Shown here piece by piece: positions 26,241-33,755 of a stretch of 33,755 bases of DNA. This stretch comes from Gammaproteobacteria bacterium. GTDB taxonomy: Bacteria > Pseudomonadota > Gammaproteobacteria > Pseudomonadales > Pseudomonadaceae. Under the pieces are notes generated by a model. It was given only the letters and a program-made list of their open reading frames with translations. It searched no databases and had not been told where the DNA came from. The stretch's first letter is position 1. The number at the start of each line of letters is the position of its first letter. The stretch spans positions 1-33,755 of the forward strand of contig CAJCIO010000094.1 of the NCBI GenBank assembly GCA_903970465.1, in the 5' to 3' direction. A program made the translations under genes and the position numbers.

Positions 26241-28940
26241 ATGGCCGATTGGCAGTCCCTCGATCCCGAGGCCGCTCGTGAAGCGGAAAAATATGAAAAC
26301 CCTATTCCCAGCCGTGAGCTGATCCTCGCGCACCTCGCCGAGCGCGGTTCGCCCGCCAGCCGCGAAGAGCTGGCTGACGAATTCGGCCTCTCCACTGAAG
26401 ACCAGATCGAAGCCCTGCGCCGCCGCTTGCGTGCCATGGAGCGCGACGCTCAGTTGATCTACACCCGCCGCGGCACCTACGCGCCGGTTGACAAGCTCGA
26501 CCTGATCCTGGGGCGCATCAGCGGCCACCGTGATGGTTTCGGCTTCCTGGTGCCCGATGACGGCAGCGACGATCTGTTCATGAGCCCGGCGCAAATGCGC
26601 CTGGTGTTCGATGGCGACCGCGCCCTGGCCCGTGTCTCCGGCCTCGATCGTCGTGGTCGTCGCGAAGGCGTGATCGTCGAGGTGGTCACCCGCGCTCACG
26701 AGACCGTAGTTGGCCGTTACTTCGAAGAAGGCGGTATCGGCTTCGTGCAGCCGGACAACCCCAAGGTCCAGCAGGAAGTGCTGATCACACCAGGTCGCCA
26801 CGGCGCGGCCAAGGTCGGGCAGTTCGTGGCGGTGAAAATCACTCACTGGCCGACCCCGCGCTTCCAGCCCCAGGGCGACATTGTCGAAATCATCGGCAAC
26901 TACATGGCCCCGGGCATGGAAATCGACGTTGCCCTGCGCACTTACGATATTCCTCACGTATGGCCCGACGCCGTGCTCAAGGAAGCCGCCAAGCTCAAGC
27001 CTCAGGTGGAAGACAAGGACAAGGAAAAGCGCATCGACCTGCGCCACTTGCCGTTCGTCACCATCGACGGTGAAGACGCTCGCGACTTCGATGATGCGGT
27101 CTACTGCGAAGCCAAGAGCAAGCTGCGCCTGTTCAATGGCGGCTGGAAGCTCTACGTGGCCATCGCCGACGTGTCGAGCTACGTCAAGCTGGGCTCGGCG
27201 CTGGACGATGAAGCTCAGGTGCGCGGCAACTCGGTGTATTTCCCCGAACGCGTGATTCCGATGCTGCCCGAGCAGCTGTCCAACGGCCTGTGCTCCCTGA
27301 ACCCGAAAGTCGATCGCTTGGCCATGGTCTGCGAGATGACCATCTCCAAGACCGGCGAGATGACCGACTACTGCTTCTACGAGGCCGTGATTCACTCCCA
27401 TGCGCGCTTGACCTACAACAAGGTCAGCACGCTGCTGGAGCATTCGCGTACCGCCGAGGCCAAGGCCCTGCGCGCTGAATTCGGTGATGTGCTGCCGGAT
27501 CTCAAGCAGCTGTATGCACTGTACAAAGTGCTGCTCAGCGCGCGTCACACCCGTGGCGCCATCGACTTCGAAACCCAGGAAACCCGCATCATCTTCGGTT
27601 CGCAACGCAAGATCGCCGAGATCAAGCCGACCGTTCGCAACGATGCGCACAAACTGATCGAAGAGTGCATGCTGGCTGCCAACGTAGCCACTGCCGAATT
27701 CCTCAAGAAGCACGAGATTCCTGCGCTGTACCGCGTGCACGATGCACCGCCGCCAGAGCGTCTTGAAAAACTGCGTGCTTTCCTCGGCGAGCTGGGTCTG
27801 TCCCTGCACAAGGGCAAAGATGGTCCGTCGCCCAAGGATTACCGTGCGCTGCTGGCGTCCATCGCCGATCGCCCCGATTTCAACGTGATCCAGACCGTGA
27901 TGCTGCGCTCCATGAGCCAGGCGGTGTACAGCGCTGACAACCAAGGCCACTTCGGCCTGAATTACGAAGCCTATACGCACTTCACCTCGCCGATCCGCCG
28001 CTATCCGGACTTGCTGACGCACCGCGCCATCCGCAGTGTGATCCACTCCAAGCAGGACACGCCGCACGTACGCCGTGCCGGTGCAGCGAGCATCCCGAAA
28101 GCACGTATCTACCCGTACGACGAAAACGCCCTCGAGCAGTTGGGCGAGCAGTGCTCGATGAGCGAGCGCCGTGCCGATGAGGCCACCCGTGATGTGGTCA
28201 ACTGGCTCAAGTGCGAGTTCATGAAGGATCGCGTGGGCGAGAGCTTCCCGGGTGTGATTACTGCAGTGACGGGCTTTGGCCTGTTTGTCGAACTGACCGA
28301 TATATTCGTCGAGGGCCTGGTGCACGTCACCGCGCTGCCAGGCGATTACTACCACTTCGATCCGGTGCATCACAAACTGGCTGGCGAACGCACCGGGCGC
28401 AATTTCCGCCTGGGCGACACCGTGGAAGTGCGCGTGATGCGTGTCGATCTCGATGAGCGCAAGATCGACTTCGAAATTGCTCAGACCACCCTCGATGCCC
28501 CGATCGGTCGCAAGAACCGTCTGGCCGACGCACCTGTCACCAAAGGGCGGGCAGAGAAACCGTCGGGAAAAGCCAAGGGCGATAGCGCCCATCCGGTGGA
28601 CAAGGCCTATGCTTCCAAGGCACCTGCCGCGCGCTCTGGCGCCGGCAGCAAGTCGACGTCAAGCCGGAGCGGCGCCAGCAAGCCTGCCGAGAAGACGCCG
28701 GACCTCAAGCCGCCACGTCGTTCGGGCAAAGCTGAGCCGACAGAGGCTTATCGTGCCTCGGATGCGGCGGCCAAGAACGCCGAAGTGCGCAAGAGCCGTG
28801 AAATGAAAAAGGCGCTGCTGTCGGAGGCCAAGGGCAGTCCGGGCAGTGCAGCCAAGAGTGGCGACGACACCAAGGGGCCGACCAAGCACCGTAAGGGCTC
28901 TTCGAAATCGGGCTCGCGCAAGCCCAAGGCAAAATCATGA
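26241..28940 (+). CDS. rnr: Ribonuclease R
   Basis: RNase R is a processive 3'-5' exoribonuclease that digests structured RNA and takes part in rRNA and tmRNA-linked mRNA decay. The 899-residue protein has an N-terminal helix-turn-helix (about residues 24-85), cold-shock domains (about 90-240; GRISGHRDGFGFLVPDD), the RNB catalytic domain (about 265-590) with DGEDARDFDDAVYCE carrying the metal-binding aspartates, an S1 domain (about 650-735; GVITAVTGFGLFVELTDIFV) and a Lys/Ser/Ala-rich basic tail of about 145 residues. The tail is longer than that of E. coli RNase R (813 residues in all). The start at ATG 26241 has only a distant AAGGTG. The stop overlaps rlmB (ATGA). Confidence 0.98.
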   Translation: MADWQSLDPEAAREAEKYENPIPSRELILAHLAERGSPASREELADEFGLSTEDQIEALRRRLRAMERDAQLIYTRRGTYAPVDKLDLILGRISGHRDGFGFLVPDDGSDDLFMSPAQMRLVFDGDRALARVSGLDRRGRREGVIVEVVTRAHETVVGRYFEEGGIGFVQPDNPKVQQEVLITPGRHGAAKVGQFVAVKITHWPTPRFQPQGDIVEIIGNYMAPGMEIDVALRTYDIPHVWPDAVLKEAAKLKPQVEDKDKEKRIDLRHLPFVTIDGEDARDFDDAVYCEAKSKLRLFNGGWKLYVAIADVSSYVKLGSALDDEAQVRGNSVYFPERVIPMLPEQLSNGLCSLNPKVDRLAMVCEMTISKTGEMTDYCFYEAVIHSHARLTYNKVSTLLEHSRTAEAKALRAEFGDVLPDLKQLYALYKVLLSARHTRGAIDFETQETRIIFGSQRKIAEIKPTVRNDAHKLIEECMLAANVATAEFLKKHEIPALYRVHDAPPPERLEKLRAFLGELGLSLHKGKDGPSPKDYRALLASIADRPDFNVIQTVMLRSMSQAVYSADNQGHFGLNYEAYTHFTSPIRRYPDLLTHRAIRSVIHSKQDTPHVRRAGAASIPKARIYPYDENALEQLGEQCSMSERRADEATRDVVNWLKCEFMKDRVGESFPGVITAVTGFGLFVELTDIFVEGLVHVTALPGDYYHFDPVHHKLAGERTGRNFRLGDTVEVRVMRVDLDERKIDFEIAQTTLDAPIGRKNRLADAPVTKGRAEKPSGKAKGDSAHPVDKAYASKAPAARSGAGSKSTSSRSGASKPAEKTPDLKPPRRSGKAEPTEAYRASDAAAKNAEVRKSREMKKALLSEAKGSPGSAAKSGDDTKGPTKHRKGSSKSGSRKPKAKS

Positions 28941-29689
28941 GTCAGTTGGAAAAAATCTACGGTGTACATGCCGTAGAGGCGCTGCTGCGTCATCACCCCA
29001 AGCGCGTCAAGCAGATCTGGTTGTCCGAAGGTCGTAGCGAGCCACGCGTTCAGACGCTGGTGGCATTGGCTGGCGAGAGCCGCGTTCCGGTCGGCTCGGC
29101 CGAGCGCCGCGAGCTCGACGCCTGGGCGGGCGAGGGTGTGCATCAGGGCGTAGTCGCTGATGTCAGCCCTAGCCAGGTCTGGGGAGAGGCGATGCTCGAC
29201 GAGCTGCTCGATCGTACCGAAGGCGCGCCGCTGTTGCTGGTGCTGGATGGCGTGACCGATCCGCACAACCTCGGCGCCTGCCTGCGCAGTGCCGATGCGG
29301 CCGGTGCGCTAGCAGTGATCGTGCCCAAGGACAAGTCGGCGACCCTGACGCCTGCGGTACGAAAAGTGGCCTGCGGCGCAGCGGAAGTCATTCCTTTGGT
29401 GGCAGTCACCAACCTTGCGCGCACGCTGGAAAAGCTCCAGCAGCGCGGGTTGTGGGTGGTCGGTACCGCTGGCGAGGCGGAAATGGACCTCTATCAGCAC
29501 GACATGACCGGCCCGACCATCCTGATCATGGGTGCCGAAGGCAAGGGCATGCGTCGCCTGACTCGCGAGCATTGCGACTACCTGGTGAAACTGCCGATGG
29601 CGGGCAGCGTCAGCAGCCTCAACGTTTCGGTGGCCACCGGTATTTGCCTGTTCGAAGCGGTTCGTCAGCGTAACGCCAAGAAGAAGTAA
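28937..29689 (+). CDS. rlmB: 23S rRNA (guanosine-2'-O)-methyltransferase RlmB
   Basis: RlmB methylates the 2'-O of G2251 in 23S rRNA, in the peptidyl-transferase P loop. The 250-residue SPOUT enzyme starts MSQLEKIYGVHAVEALLRHH with an N-terminal substrate-binding domain (1-75), then the SpoU domain with motif 1 DGVTDPHNLGACLRSADAAG, motif 2 LIMGAEGKGMRRLTREHCD and motif 3 KLPMAGSVSSLNVSVATGI, forming the trefoil knot. It overlaps rnr by 4 nt, the conserved rnr-rlmB pair. Confidence 0.98.
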   Translation: MSQLEKIYGVHAVEALLRHHPKRVKQIWLSEGRSEPRVQTLVALAGESRVPVGSAERRELDAWAGEGVHQGVVADVSPSQVWGEAMLDELLDRTEGAPLLLVLDGVTDPHNLGACLRSADAAGALAVIVPKDKSATLTPAVRKVACGAAEVIPLVAVTNLARTLEKLQQRGLWVVGTAGEAEMDLYQHDMTGPTILIMGAEGKGMRRLTREHCDYLVKLPMAGSVSSLNVSVATGICLFEAVRQRNAKKK

Positions 29690-29706
29690 TCTGCTCTCAA
29701 GGGCCT

Positions 29707-29772
29707 CTTCGCGGGCAAGCCTTGCTCCCACAGGTCTGCATTGCACCGTAGGAGCAAAGCTTGCTCGCGAAG
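29707..29772. repeat. REP doublet between rlmB and rpsF
   Basis: The left unit 29707-29733 is identical to the 27-mer at 25505. The right unit (about 29748-29772) is its inverse with three mismatches over 25 nt. It lies directly after the rlmB stop and may serve to separate rnr-rlmB from the ribosomal protein operon. Confidence 0.87.
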
Positions 29773-29816
29773 CTCTTGTACTGTTTCGGTGATTGCTCAA
29801 ATAATCACCAATCTCC

Positions 29817-29845
29817 TTGCTTCCCCTCCCGGCCTTCACTACAAT
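29817..29845 (+). promoter_or_regulatory. Probable promoter of the rpsF operon
   Basis: TTGCTT (29817-29822), 17-nt spacer, TACAAT (29840-29845). Spacing is ideal and both boxes are fair matches. It would give a leader of about 110 nt before rpsF. Confidence 0.6.
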
Positions 29846-29919
29846 TGCGCCCCTTGCCGTGGCGGCAGGTACGCATGTGCCTCGTCCGAGCAAGCTTACA
29901 CTGTGTTCATTCACTCCTT

Positions 29920-29942
29920 GTCTGACCGCCCTGGCGGCAGGC
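29920..29942 (+). promoter_or_regulatory. Candidate S6:S18 autoregulatory leader hairpin
   Basis: GTCTG (29920-29924) pairs with CAGGC (29938-29942, one G-U), and inside a bulged A, CCGC pairs with GCGG around CCTG. The hairpin ends 10 nt before the rpsF Shine-Dalgarno. In several bacteria an S6:S18 complex represses rpsF by binding an mRNA hairpin with a CCG element; here ACCG is present but appears paired, so the match is only suggestive. The same TGGCGGCAGG occurs earlier in the leader at 29860-29869. Confidence 0.4.
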
Positions 29943-29963
29943 TACAACCCGTAAGGAGCATTC

Positions 29964-30386
29964 ATGCGTCATTACGAAATCATCTTTCTGGTCCACCCTG
30001 ACCAGAGCGAGCAAGTCGGCGGCATGGTAGAGCGTTACACCAAGCTGATCGAAGAAGACGGCGGCAAGATCCACCGCCTGGAAGATTGGGGCCGTCGTCA
30101 ACTGGCCTACGCAATCAACAATGTTCACAAGGCTCACTACGTGATGCTGAACGTTGAGTGCACCGGCAAGGCTCTGTCCGAGCTGGAAGACAACTTCCGC
30201 TACAACGATGCAGTGATCCGTAACCTGGTCATCCGTCGCGAAGAAGCCGTTACCGGCCAATCCGAGATGCTCAAGGCTGAAGAAAACCGCAGTGAGCGCC
30301 GTGAGCGTCGCGACCGTCCTGAGCACGAAGGCGCCGAAAGCGCTGACAGTGATGACAGCGACAACAGCGATAACGCTGACGAGTAA
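29964..30386 (+). CDS. rpsF: 30S ribosomal protein S6
   Basis: S6 binds S18 on the platform of the small subunit. The 140-residue product begins [20 protein letters not shown] and contains [11 protein letters not shown] and the [13 protein letters not shown] strand. The last 45 residues are charged, ending in an acidic Asp/Ser-rich tail; in E. coli the S6 C-terminus is extended with glutamates by RimK, and this natural acidic tail is comparable. A strong Shine-Dalgarno (AAGGAG) precedes ATG 29964. First gene of the S6-S18-L9 operon. Confidence 0.99.
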   Translation: MRHYEIIFLVHPDQSEQVGGMVERYTKLIEEDGGKIHRLEDWGRRQLAYAINNVHKAHYVMLNVECTGKALSELEDNFRYNDAVIRNLVIRREEAVTGQSEMLKAEENRSERRERRDRPEHEGAESADSDDSDNSDNADE

Positions 30387-30414
30387 TCCACGGACCACTT
30401 GAGGAGCCTATAAC

Positions 30415-30645
30415 ATGGCACGTTTCTTCCGTCGTCGTAAATTCTGCCGCTTCACCGCTGAAGAAGTGAAAGAGATCGATTACAAAGATCTCAACACCCT
30501 GAAAGCCTACGTATCCGAAACCGGCAAAATTGTTCCAAGCCGTATCACCGGTACCAAAGCTCGTTATCAGCGTCAGCTGGCCACCGCTATCAAGCGCGCC
30601 CGCTTCCTGGCCCTGCTGGCCTACACCGACAGCCACGGCCGCTGA
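30415..30645 (+). CDS. rpsR: 30S ribosomal protein S18
   Basis: A 76-residue basic protein, [17 protein letters not shown]..., with the typical [20 protein letters not shown] core and [21 protein letters not shown]-binding segment. It binds S6. The Shine-Dalgarno GAGGAG lies 9 nt before ATG 30415; the rpsF stop is 28 nt upstream. There is a single Cys (RKFCRF), so it is not a clear zinc-binding version. Confidence 0.99.
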   Translation: MARFFRRRKFCRFTAEEVKEIDYKDLNTLKAYVSETGKIVPSRITGTKARYQRQLATAIKRARFLALLAYTDSHGR

Positions 30646-30680
30646 GACCGGGCAGTCGACTGTAGCAAGGGATAGAGTGC

Positions 30681-31571
30681 ATGCGTTCGTTAGCTGATTT
30701 CATCATGCGCGGTCGCGTGCAAGCCACTCTCGTAGTGGTTGCTTGTGCGGCAATGCCGTTGTTGTTCTGGTTGAGTGCCGCCGCTGGGTGCCTTGTGTAC
30801 CTGCGGCGCGGAATGAAGGACGCCTCTGGCGTTCTGCTCTGGGCTCTACTGCCGGCCTTGGTCTGGTGGTATTTCGGCGAACCGCGCACCTTGATGGTGT
30901 TGCTGGGCACGTTGCTACTGGCGGCGCAATTGCGCTCCAGTGAGTCCTGGAACCGGGTGCTGCTGGTCAGCATCGCGCTGGGCCTGGTGTATGGCGTAGT
31001 ACTGGGTGTGATGTTCCAAGTGCCCATCGAAGCGATGGCGCAACAGCTCGAAAAGCTGTTGCCGCAGTTGCTTCAGGGCTTCTACCAACAGTTGTCGGTA
31101 GAGGAACAGGCCCGCCTGGCTGCGCTGATCGCGCCGGTGCTTACTGGTCTGATTGCGGCCTTGTTGCAAGCCGTCAGTGTGCTAGCCCTGATTCTGGGCC
31201 GCTACTGGCAGGCAGTGTTGTATAACCCGGGTGGGTTCGGTCGCGAGTTTCGGGCCATCAAAATCCCCCTGTGGCCAGCGTTGATGCTGCTGGCGTGCAT
31301 GTTGATCGGGCCGAATTTCGGTCCACAGGTCGCCATGCTGACGCCGTTGTGCAGTGTTCCGCTGGTGTTTGCCGGCCTGGCGCTGATGCACGGGCTGGTG
31401 GTACGGGGCACGCTGGGCAAGTTCTGGCTGGTCGGGCTTTACGTGACACTGCTGCTGTTCATGCAACTGATCTATCCGTTGCTGGTGGTCTTGGCCATCG
31501 TCGACAGCCTGATTGATTTTCGCGGTCGTCTGGCGCCGAAAGACGCCGATAACGCGAACGGTGAAGGTTAA
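30681..31571 (+). CDS. Multi-pass membrane protein, likely DUF2232/YybS-like, function unknown
   Basis: A 296-residue hydrophobic protein with about seven or eight membrane segments, for example residues 14-38 (ATLVVVACAAMPLLFWLSAA), 50-65 (GVLLWALLPALVWWYF), 94-112 and 154-172, and a last pair around 236-280 (LVGLYVTLLLFMQLIYPLLV). No signal peptide and no catalytic motif that I recognise. It sits 35 nt after rpsR and 19 nt before rplI, the position of a membrane protein gene in other pseudomonads; in Bacillus subtilis the DUF2232 protein YybS also lies near rplI. The family name is inferred from length, topology and this synteny. The conserved place in a ribosomal operon suggests a link to growth, but nothing shows what it does. 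Confidence 0.85.
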   Translation: MRSLADFIMRGRVQATLVVVACAAMPLLFWLSAAAGCLVYLRRGMKDASGVLLWALLPALVWWYFGEPRTLMVLLGTLLLAAQLRSSESWNRVLLVSIALGLVYGVVLGVMFQVPIEAMAQQLEKLLPQLLQGFYQQLSVEEQARLAALIAPVLTGLIAALLQAVSVLALILGRYWQAVLYNPGGFGREFRAIKIPLWPALMLLACMLIGPNFGPQVAMLTPLCSVPLVFAGLALMHGLVVRGTLGKFWLVGLYVTLLLFMQLIYPLLVVLAIVDSLIDFRGRLAPKDADNANGEG

Positions 31572-31590
31572 AAGTTAAGAGGATTTCCAC

Positions 31591-32037
31591 ATGCAACTGA
31601 TCCTTCTGGAAAAAGTCGCCAACCTGGGCAACCTGGGCGACAAGGTAAACGTCAAGGCTGGTTACGGTCGTAACTACCTGCTGCCTTACGGCAAGGCTAC
31701 CGCTGCGACCGCTGCCAACCTGGCTGCGTTCGAAGAGCGTCGCGCCGAGCTGGAACAAGCTGCCGCTGACAAGAAAGCATCGGCTGAAAGCCGTGCTGCC
31801 CAACTGGCCGAGCTGGAAGTGACTATCACTGCCACCGCTGGCGACGAAGGCAAGCTGTTCGGTTCGATCGGTACTCACGACATCGCTGATGCACTGACCG
31901 CCTCTGGCGTCGAAGTGGCAAAAAGCGAAGTTCGTCTGCCGAACGGCACCATCCGCAACGTCGGTGAATTCGACGTGGCCGTGCACCTGCACAGCGACGT
32001 AGAAGCCACTGTCCGCGTTGTCGTGGTAGCAGCTTAA
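31591..32037 (+). CDS. rplI: 50S ribosomal protein L9
   Basis: The 148-residue protein begins [20 protein letters not shown] with the N-terminal rRNA-binding domain ([16 protein letters not shown]), a long connecting helix (about residues 41-75, Ala/Glu/Lys-rich) and the C-terminal domain ([36 protein letters not shown]). Shine-Dalgarno GAGGA 8 nt before ATG 31591. Last gene of the operon; an intrinsic terminator follows. Confidence 0.99.
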   Translation: MQLILLEKVANLGNLGDKVNVKAGYGRNYLLPYGKATAATAANLAAFEERRAELEQAAADKKASAESRAAQLAELEVTITATAGDEGKLFGSIGTHDIADALTASGVEVAKSEVRLPNGTIRNVGEFDVAVHLHSDVEATVRVVVVAA

Positions 32038-32083
32038 GCAACACCTGACGGTCTGGCACCTTGTGTGTCAGACGGTTAACATC

Positions 32084-32121
32084 GGGCACGATCCTGTTTA
32101 CAGGTCGTGCCCTTTGTCTTT
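32084..32121 (+). terminator. Intrinsic terminator after rplI
   Basis: GGGCACGA (32084-32091) pairs with TCGTGCCC (32105-32112). Above a bulged T, CCTG/CAGG closes a TTTA loop. The tail is TTTGTCTTT. It ends the ribosomal protein transcript shortly before dnaB. Confidence 0.85.
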
Positions 32122-32148
32122 CTCAGATAGCCTAATTTCAGTGTGGTC

Positions 32149-33546
32149 ATGAACGAGATATCCGCCCCCGAGCAATACGACCTGCAAACGTCCGCCCTCA
32201 AGGTGCCGCCGCATTCCATCGAGGCCGAACAGGCCGTGCTCGGTGGCTTGATGCTGTCCAATGACGCTTGGGAACGCGTACTCGATCAGGTGTCGGATGG
32301 CGATTTCTACCGTCATGATCACCGTTTGATCTTTCGCGCCATTGCGCGTCTGGCCGATCAGAACACCCCGTTCGACGTGGTGACCCTGCACGAACAGCTC
32401 GACCGCGAAGGCCAGAGCGCCCAAGTCGGTGGTCTCGGTTACCTTGGCGAGCTGGCGAAAAACACGCCGTCGGTCGCCAACATCAAGGCCTATGCGCAAA
32501 TCGTTCGCGAGCGCGCCACGCTGCGCCAACTGATCACCATCAGCAACGACATCGCCGACAGCGCATTCAACCCGTTGGGACGCAACGCTGCGGAGATTCT
32601 CGACGAGGCTGAGCGGCAGATCTTCCAGATCGCCGAAGCACGGCCCAAGACCGGTGGGCCGGTCAGCGTCAACGACTTGCTGACCAAGGCCATCGATCGT
32701 ATCGATACGCTGTTCAACACCGATGCGGCGATCACCGGCCTGTCCACTGGCTACACCGACCTCGACGAGAAGACCAGCGGCCTGCAGCCGGCCGACTTGA
32801 TCATCGTGGCTGGTCGTCCGTCGATGGGTAAGACTACCTTTGCGATGAATCTCGTCGAAAACGCGGTGTTGCGTAGCGAAAAGACCGTACTGGTCTACTC
32901 GCTGGAGATGCCAGGTGATTCGCTGATCATGCGGATGCTGTCGTCGCTCGGCCGGATCGATCAGACCAAGGTGCGTTCCGGTCGCCTGGACGATGACGAT
33001 TGGCCGCGCCTGACCTCGGCGGTCAATCTGCTCAACGACCGCAAGCTGTTCATCGACGACACGGCGGGCATCAGCCCATCGGAAATGCGCGCGCGGACCC
33101 GACGACTGGTGCGCGAGCACGGTGAGATCGGCCTGATCATGATCGACTACCTGCAACTCATGCAGATCCCGGGGTCAAGCGGCGACAACCGGACCAACGA
33201 GATTTCCGAGATCTCGCGGTCGCTCAAGGCGCTGGCAAAGGAATTCAATTGCCCGGTGGTGGCGCTGTCGCAGCTCAACCGCTCGCTGGAGCAACGCCCC
33301 AACAAGCGCCCGGTGAACTCCGACTTGCGTGAATCCGGAGCGATCGAGCAGGATGCCGACGTAATCATGTTCGTCTACCGGGATGAGGTCTATCACCCCG
33401 AGACCGAGCACAAGGGCATCGCGGAGATCATCATCGGCAAGCAGCGGAACGGCCCTATCGGATTTATTCGTCTGGCGTTCATCGGCAAGTACACCCGGTT
33501 CGAGAATCTGGCGCCGGGCAGTTACAACTTCGACGACGACGAGTAA
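32149..33546 (+). CDS. dnaB: Replicative DNA helicase DnaB
   Basis: DnaB is the hexameric 5'-3' helicase of the replication fork. The 465-residue protein begins MNEISAPEQYDLQTSALKVP at ATG 32149; an in-frame GTG at 32143 is less likely by family comparison. The N-terminal primase-interacting domain (about residues 20-150; PPHSIEAEQAVLGGLML) is followed by the linker and RecA-like domain: Walker A GRPSMGKTTFAMN at about 223-235, SLEMPGDSLIMRML, Walker B LIMIDYLQLM and the C-terminal arginine-finger region FIRLAFIGKYTRFENL. No intein is present. The Shine-Dalgarno is weak. It is transcribed apart from rplI by virtue of the terminator between them. Confidence 0.99.
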   Translation: MNEISAPEQYDLQTSALKVPPHSIEAEQAVLGGLMLSNDAWERVLDQVSDGDFYRHDHRLIFRAIARLADQNTPFDVVTLHEQLDREGQSAQVGGLGYLGELAKNTPSVANIKAYAQIVRERATLRQLITISNDIADSAFNPLGRNAAEILDEAERQIFQIAEARPKTGGPVSVNDLLTKAIDRIDTLFNTDAAITGLSTGYTDLDEKTSGLQPADLIIVAGRPSMGKTTFAMNLVENAVLRSEKTVLVYSLEMPGDSLIMRMLSSLGRIDQTKVRSGRLDDDDWPRLTSAVNLLNDRKLFIDDTAGISPSEMRARTRRLVREHGEIGLIMIDYLQLMQIPGSSGDNRTNEISEISRSLKALAKEFNCPVVALSQLNRSLEQRPNKRPVNSDLRESGAIEQDADVIMFVYRDEVYHPETEHKGIAEIIIGKQRNGPIGFIRLAFIGKYTRFENLAPGSYNFDDDE

Positions 33547-33577
33547 ACCTGGGGTTCGTCGCCGTTCTCGCGGGCCT

Positions 33578-33625
33578 CTTCGCGGGCAAGCCTTGCTCCC
33601 ACAGGTGTACGGCTCGCCCGCGAAG
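33578..33625. repeat. REP element after dnaB
   Basis: The 27-mer at 33578-33604 is identical to those at 25505 and 29707. The inverted partner at 33611-33625 is shortened to CTCGCCCGCGAAGAG and its flanks. With the preceding GGGCCTCTT and following GAGGGCC the whole can still fold as a hairpin. Confidence 0.85.
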
Positions 33626-33656
33626 AGGGCCGCAAGCGCACACTGAAGCTTCACCA

Positions 33657-33691
33657 AAATCCGACCATTACCGTCGGATTTGGTTAATTTT
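33657..33691 (+). terminator. Intrinsic terminator of dnaB
   Basis: AAATCCGAC (33657-33665) pairs with GTCGGATTT (33673-33681) around a 7-nt loop, the stem extends past a bulged A with ACC/GGT, and TTAATTTTT follows. Confidence 0.85.
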
Positions 33692-33693
33692 TG

Positions 33694-33702
33694 TGCTATA
33701 TT
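33694..33702 (+). promoter_or_regulatory. Candidate extended -10 promoter for the next gene
   Basis: TGCTATATT: a TGn extension before TATATT, about 44 nt ahead of the ATG at 33746. There is no clear -35, as is common with extended -10 promoters. Confidence 0.5.
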
Positions 33703-33745
33703 CCGCGCCCGCGTTTTTCCATCTGTAGCCAACACGGTCATCGAC

Positions 33746-33755
33746 ATGCAAGCAG
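33746..33755 (+). CDS. Start of next gene, possibly YgiQ-family radical SAM protein
   Basis: Only ATG CAA GCA G is visible (Met-Gln-Ala), after a candidate promoter and a terminator for dnaB. In some fluorescent pseudomonads a YgiQ-family gene whose product begins MQAAKP follows dnaB; in P. aeruginosa it is alr, which begins differently. Three codons cannot prove the assignment. Confidence 0.3.

Noticed and set aside
26238..28592. 784-codon open frame antisense to rnr
   Set aside because: It is the mirror of a high-GC gene with strong codon-position bias; the RNase R reading is certain and the antisense product resembles nothing.

Overview
The window is a stretch of conserved, GC-rich gammaproteobacterial core chromosome, almost certainly from a Pseudomonas of the fluorescens/putida type. 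The gene order (HDOD protein, rhdA, psd on one strand; motAB; rsgA/orn; queG; nnrD-tsaE-amiB-mutL-miaA-hfq-hflX-hflK-hflC; hisZ-purA; two tRNA-Leu; rnr-rlmB; rpsF-rpsR-membrane protein-rplI; dnaB) is the one I know from pseudomonads, where hisZ lies beside purA. The intergenic repeats carry the GTGGGAGCAAGG / CTTGCCCGCGAAG signature of Pseudomonas REP elements. I see no prophage, insertion sequence, CRISPR array, toxin-antitoxin pair or defence island.

Layout. Positions 1-6013 are on the minus strand, read right to left: an HDOD-domain protein, rhodanese RhdA, phosphatidylserine decarboxylase, a large PilZ-like protein, and the N-terminal part of a TldD/PmbA-family protein cut off by the window edge. 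A divergent region with a near-consensus FliA (sigma-28) promoter leads into motA-motB (plus). Next come rsgA (minus) and orn (plus) from a shared divergent region, then queG (minus). From 11123 to 20586 is a long plus-strand run: NAD(P)H repair, tRNA modification (tsaE, miaA), peptidoglycan amidase (amiB), mismatch repair (mutL), the RNA chaperone Hfq, the GTPase HflX and the HflKC membrane complex, many with overlapping stop/start codons. A structured intergenic segment with an intrinsic terminator precedes hisZ-purA, which ends in a strong terminator. A chemotaxis receptor gene follows, then a REP doublet and two identical minus-strand tRNA-Leu(CAG) genes, each with its own promoter and terminator. 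The rest is translation and replication: rnr-rlmB, then rpsF-rpsR-(membrane protein)-rplI with a probable regulatory leader, then dnaB, a REP, a terminator and the first codons of another gene, possibly ygiQ.

The genes are mostly housekeeping functions for RNA and translation quality (Hfq, RNase R, Orn, RsgA, HflX, QueG, MiaA, TsaE, RlmB, S6, S18, L9), with replication/repair (DnaB, MutL), envelope (Psd, AmiB, HflKC) and motility/chemotaxis (MotAB, MCP) interspersed. I find no undescribed multi-gene system. The least understood items are the PilZ-like protein (772-2550), the membrane protein inside the ribosomal operon (30681-31571), the structured hflC-hisZ gap, and the family of REP doublets at the 3' ends of genes.
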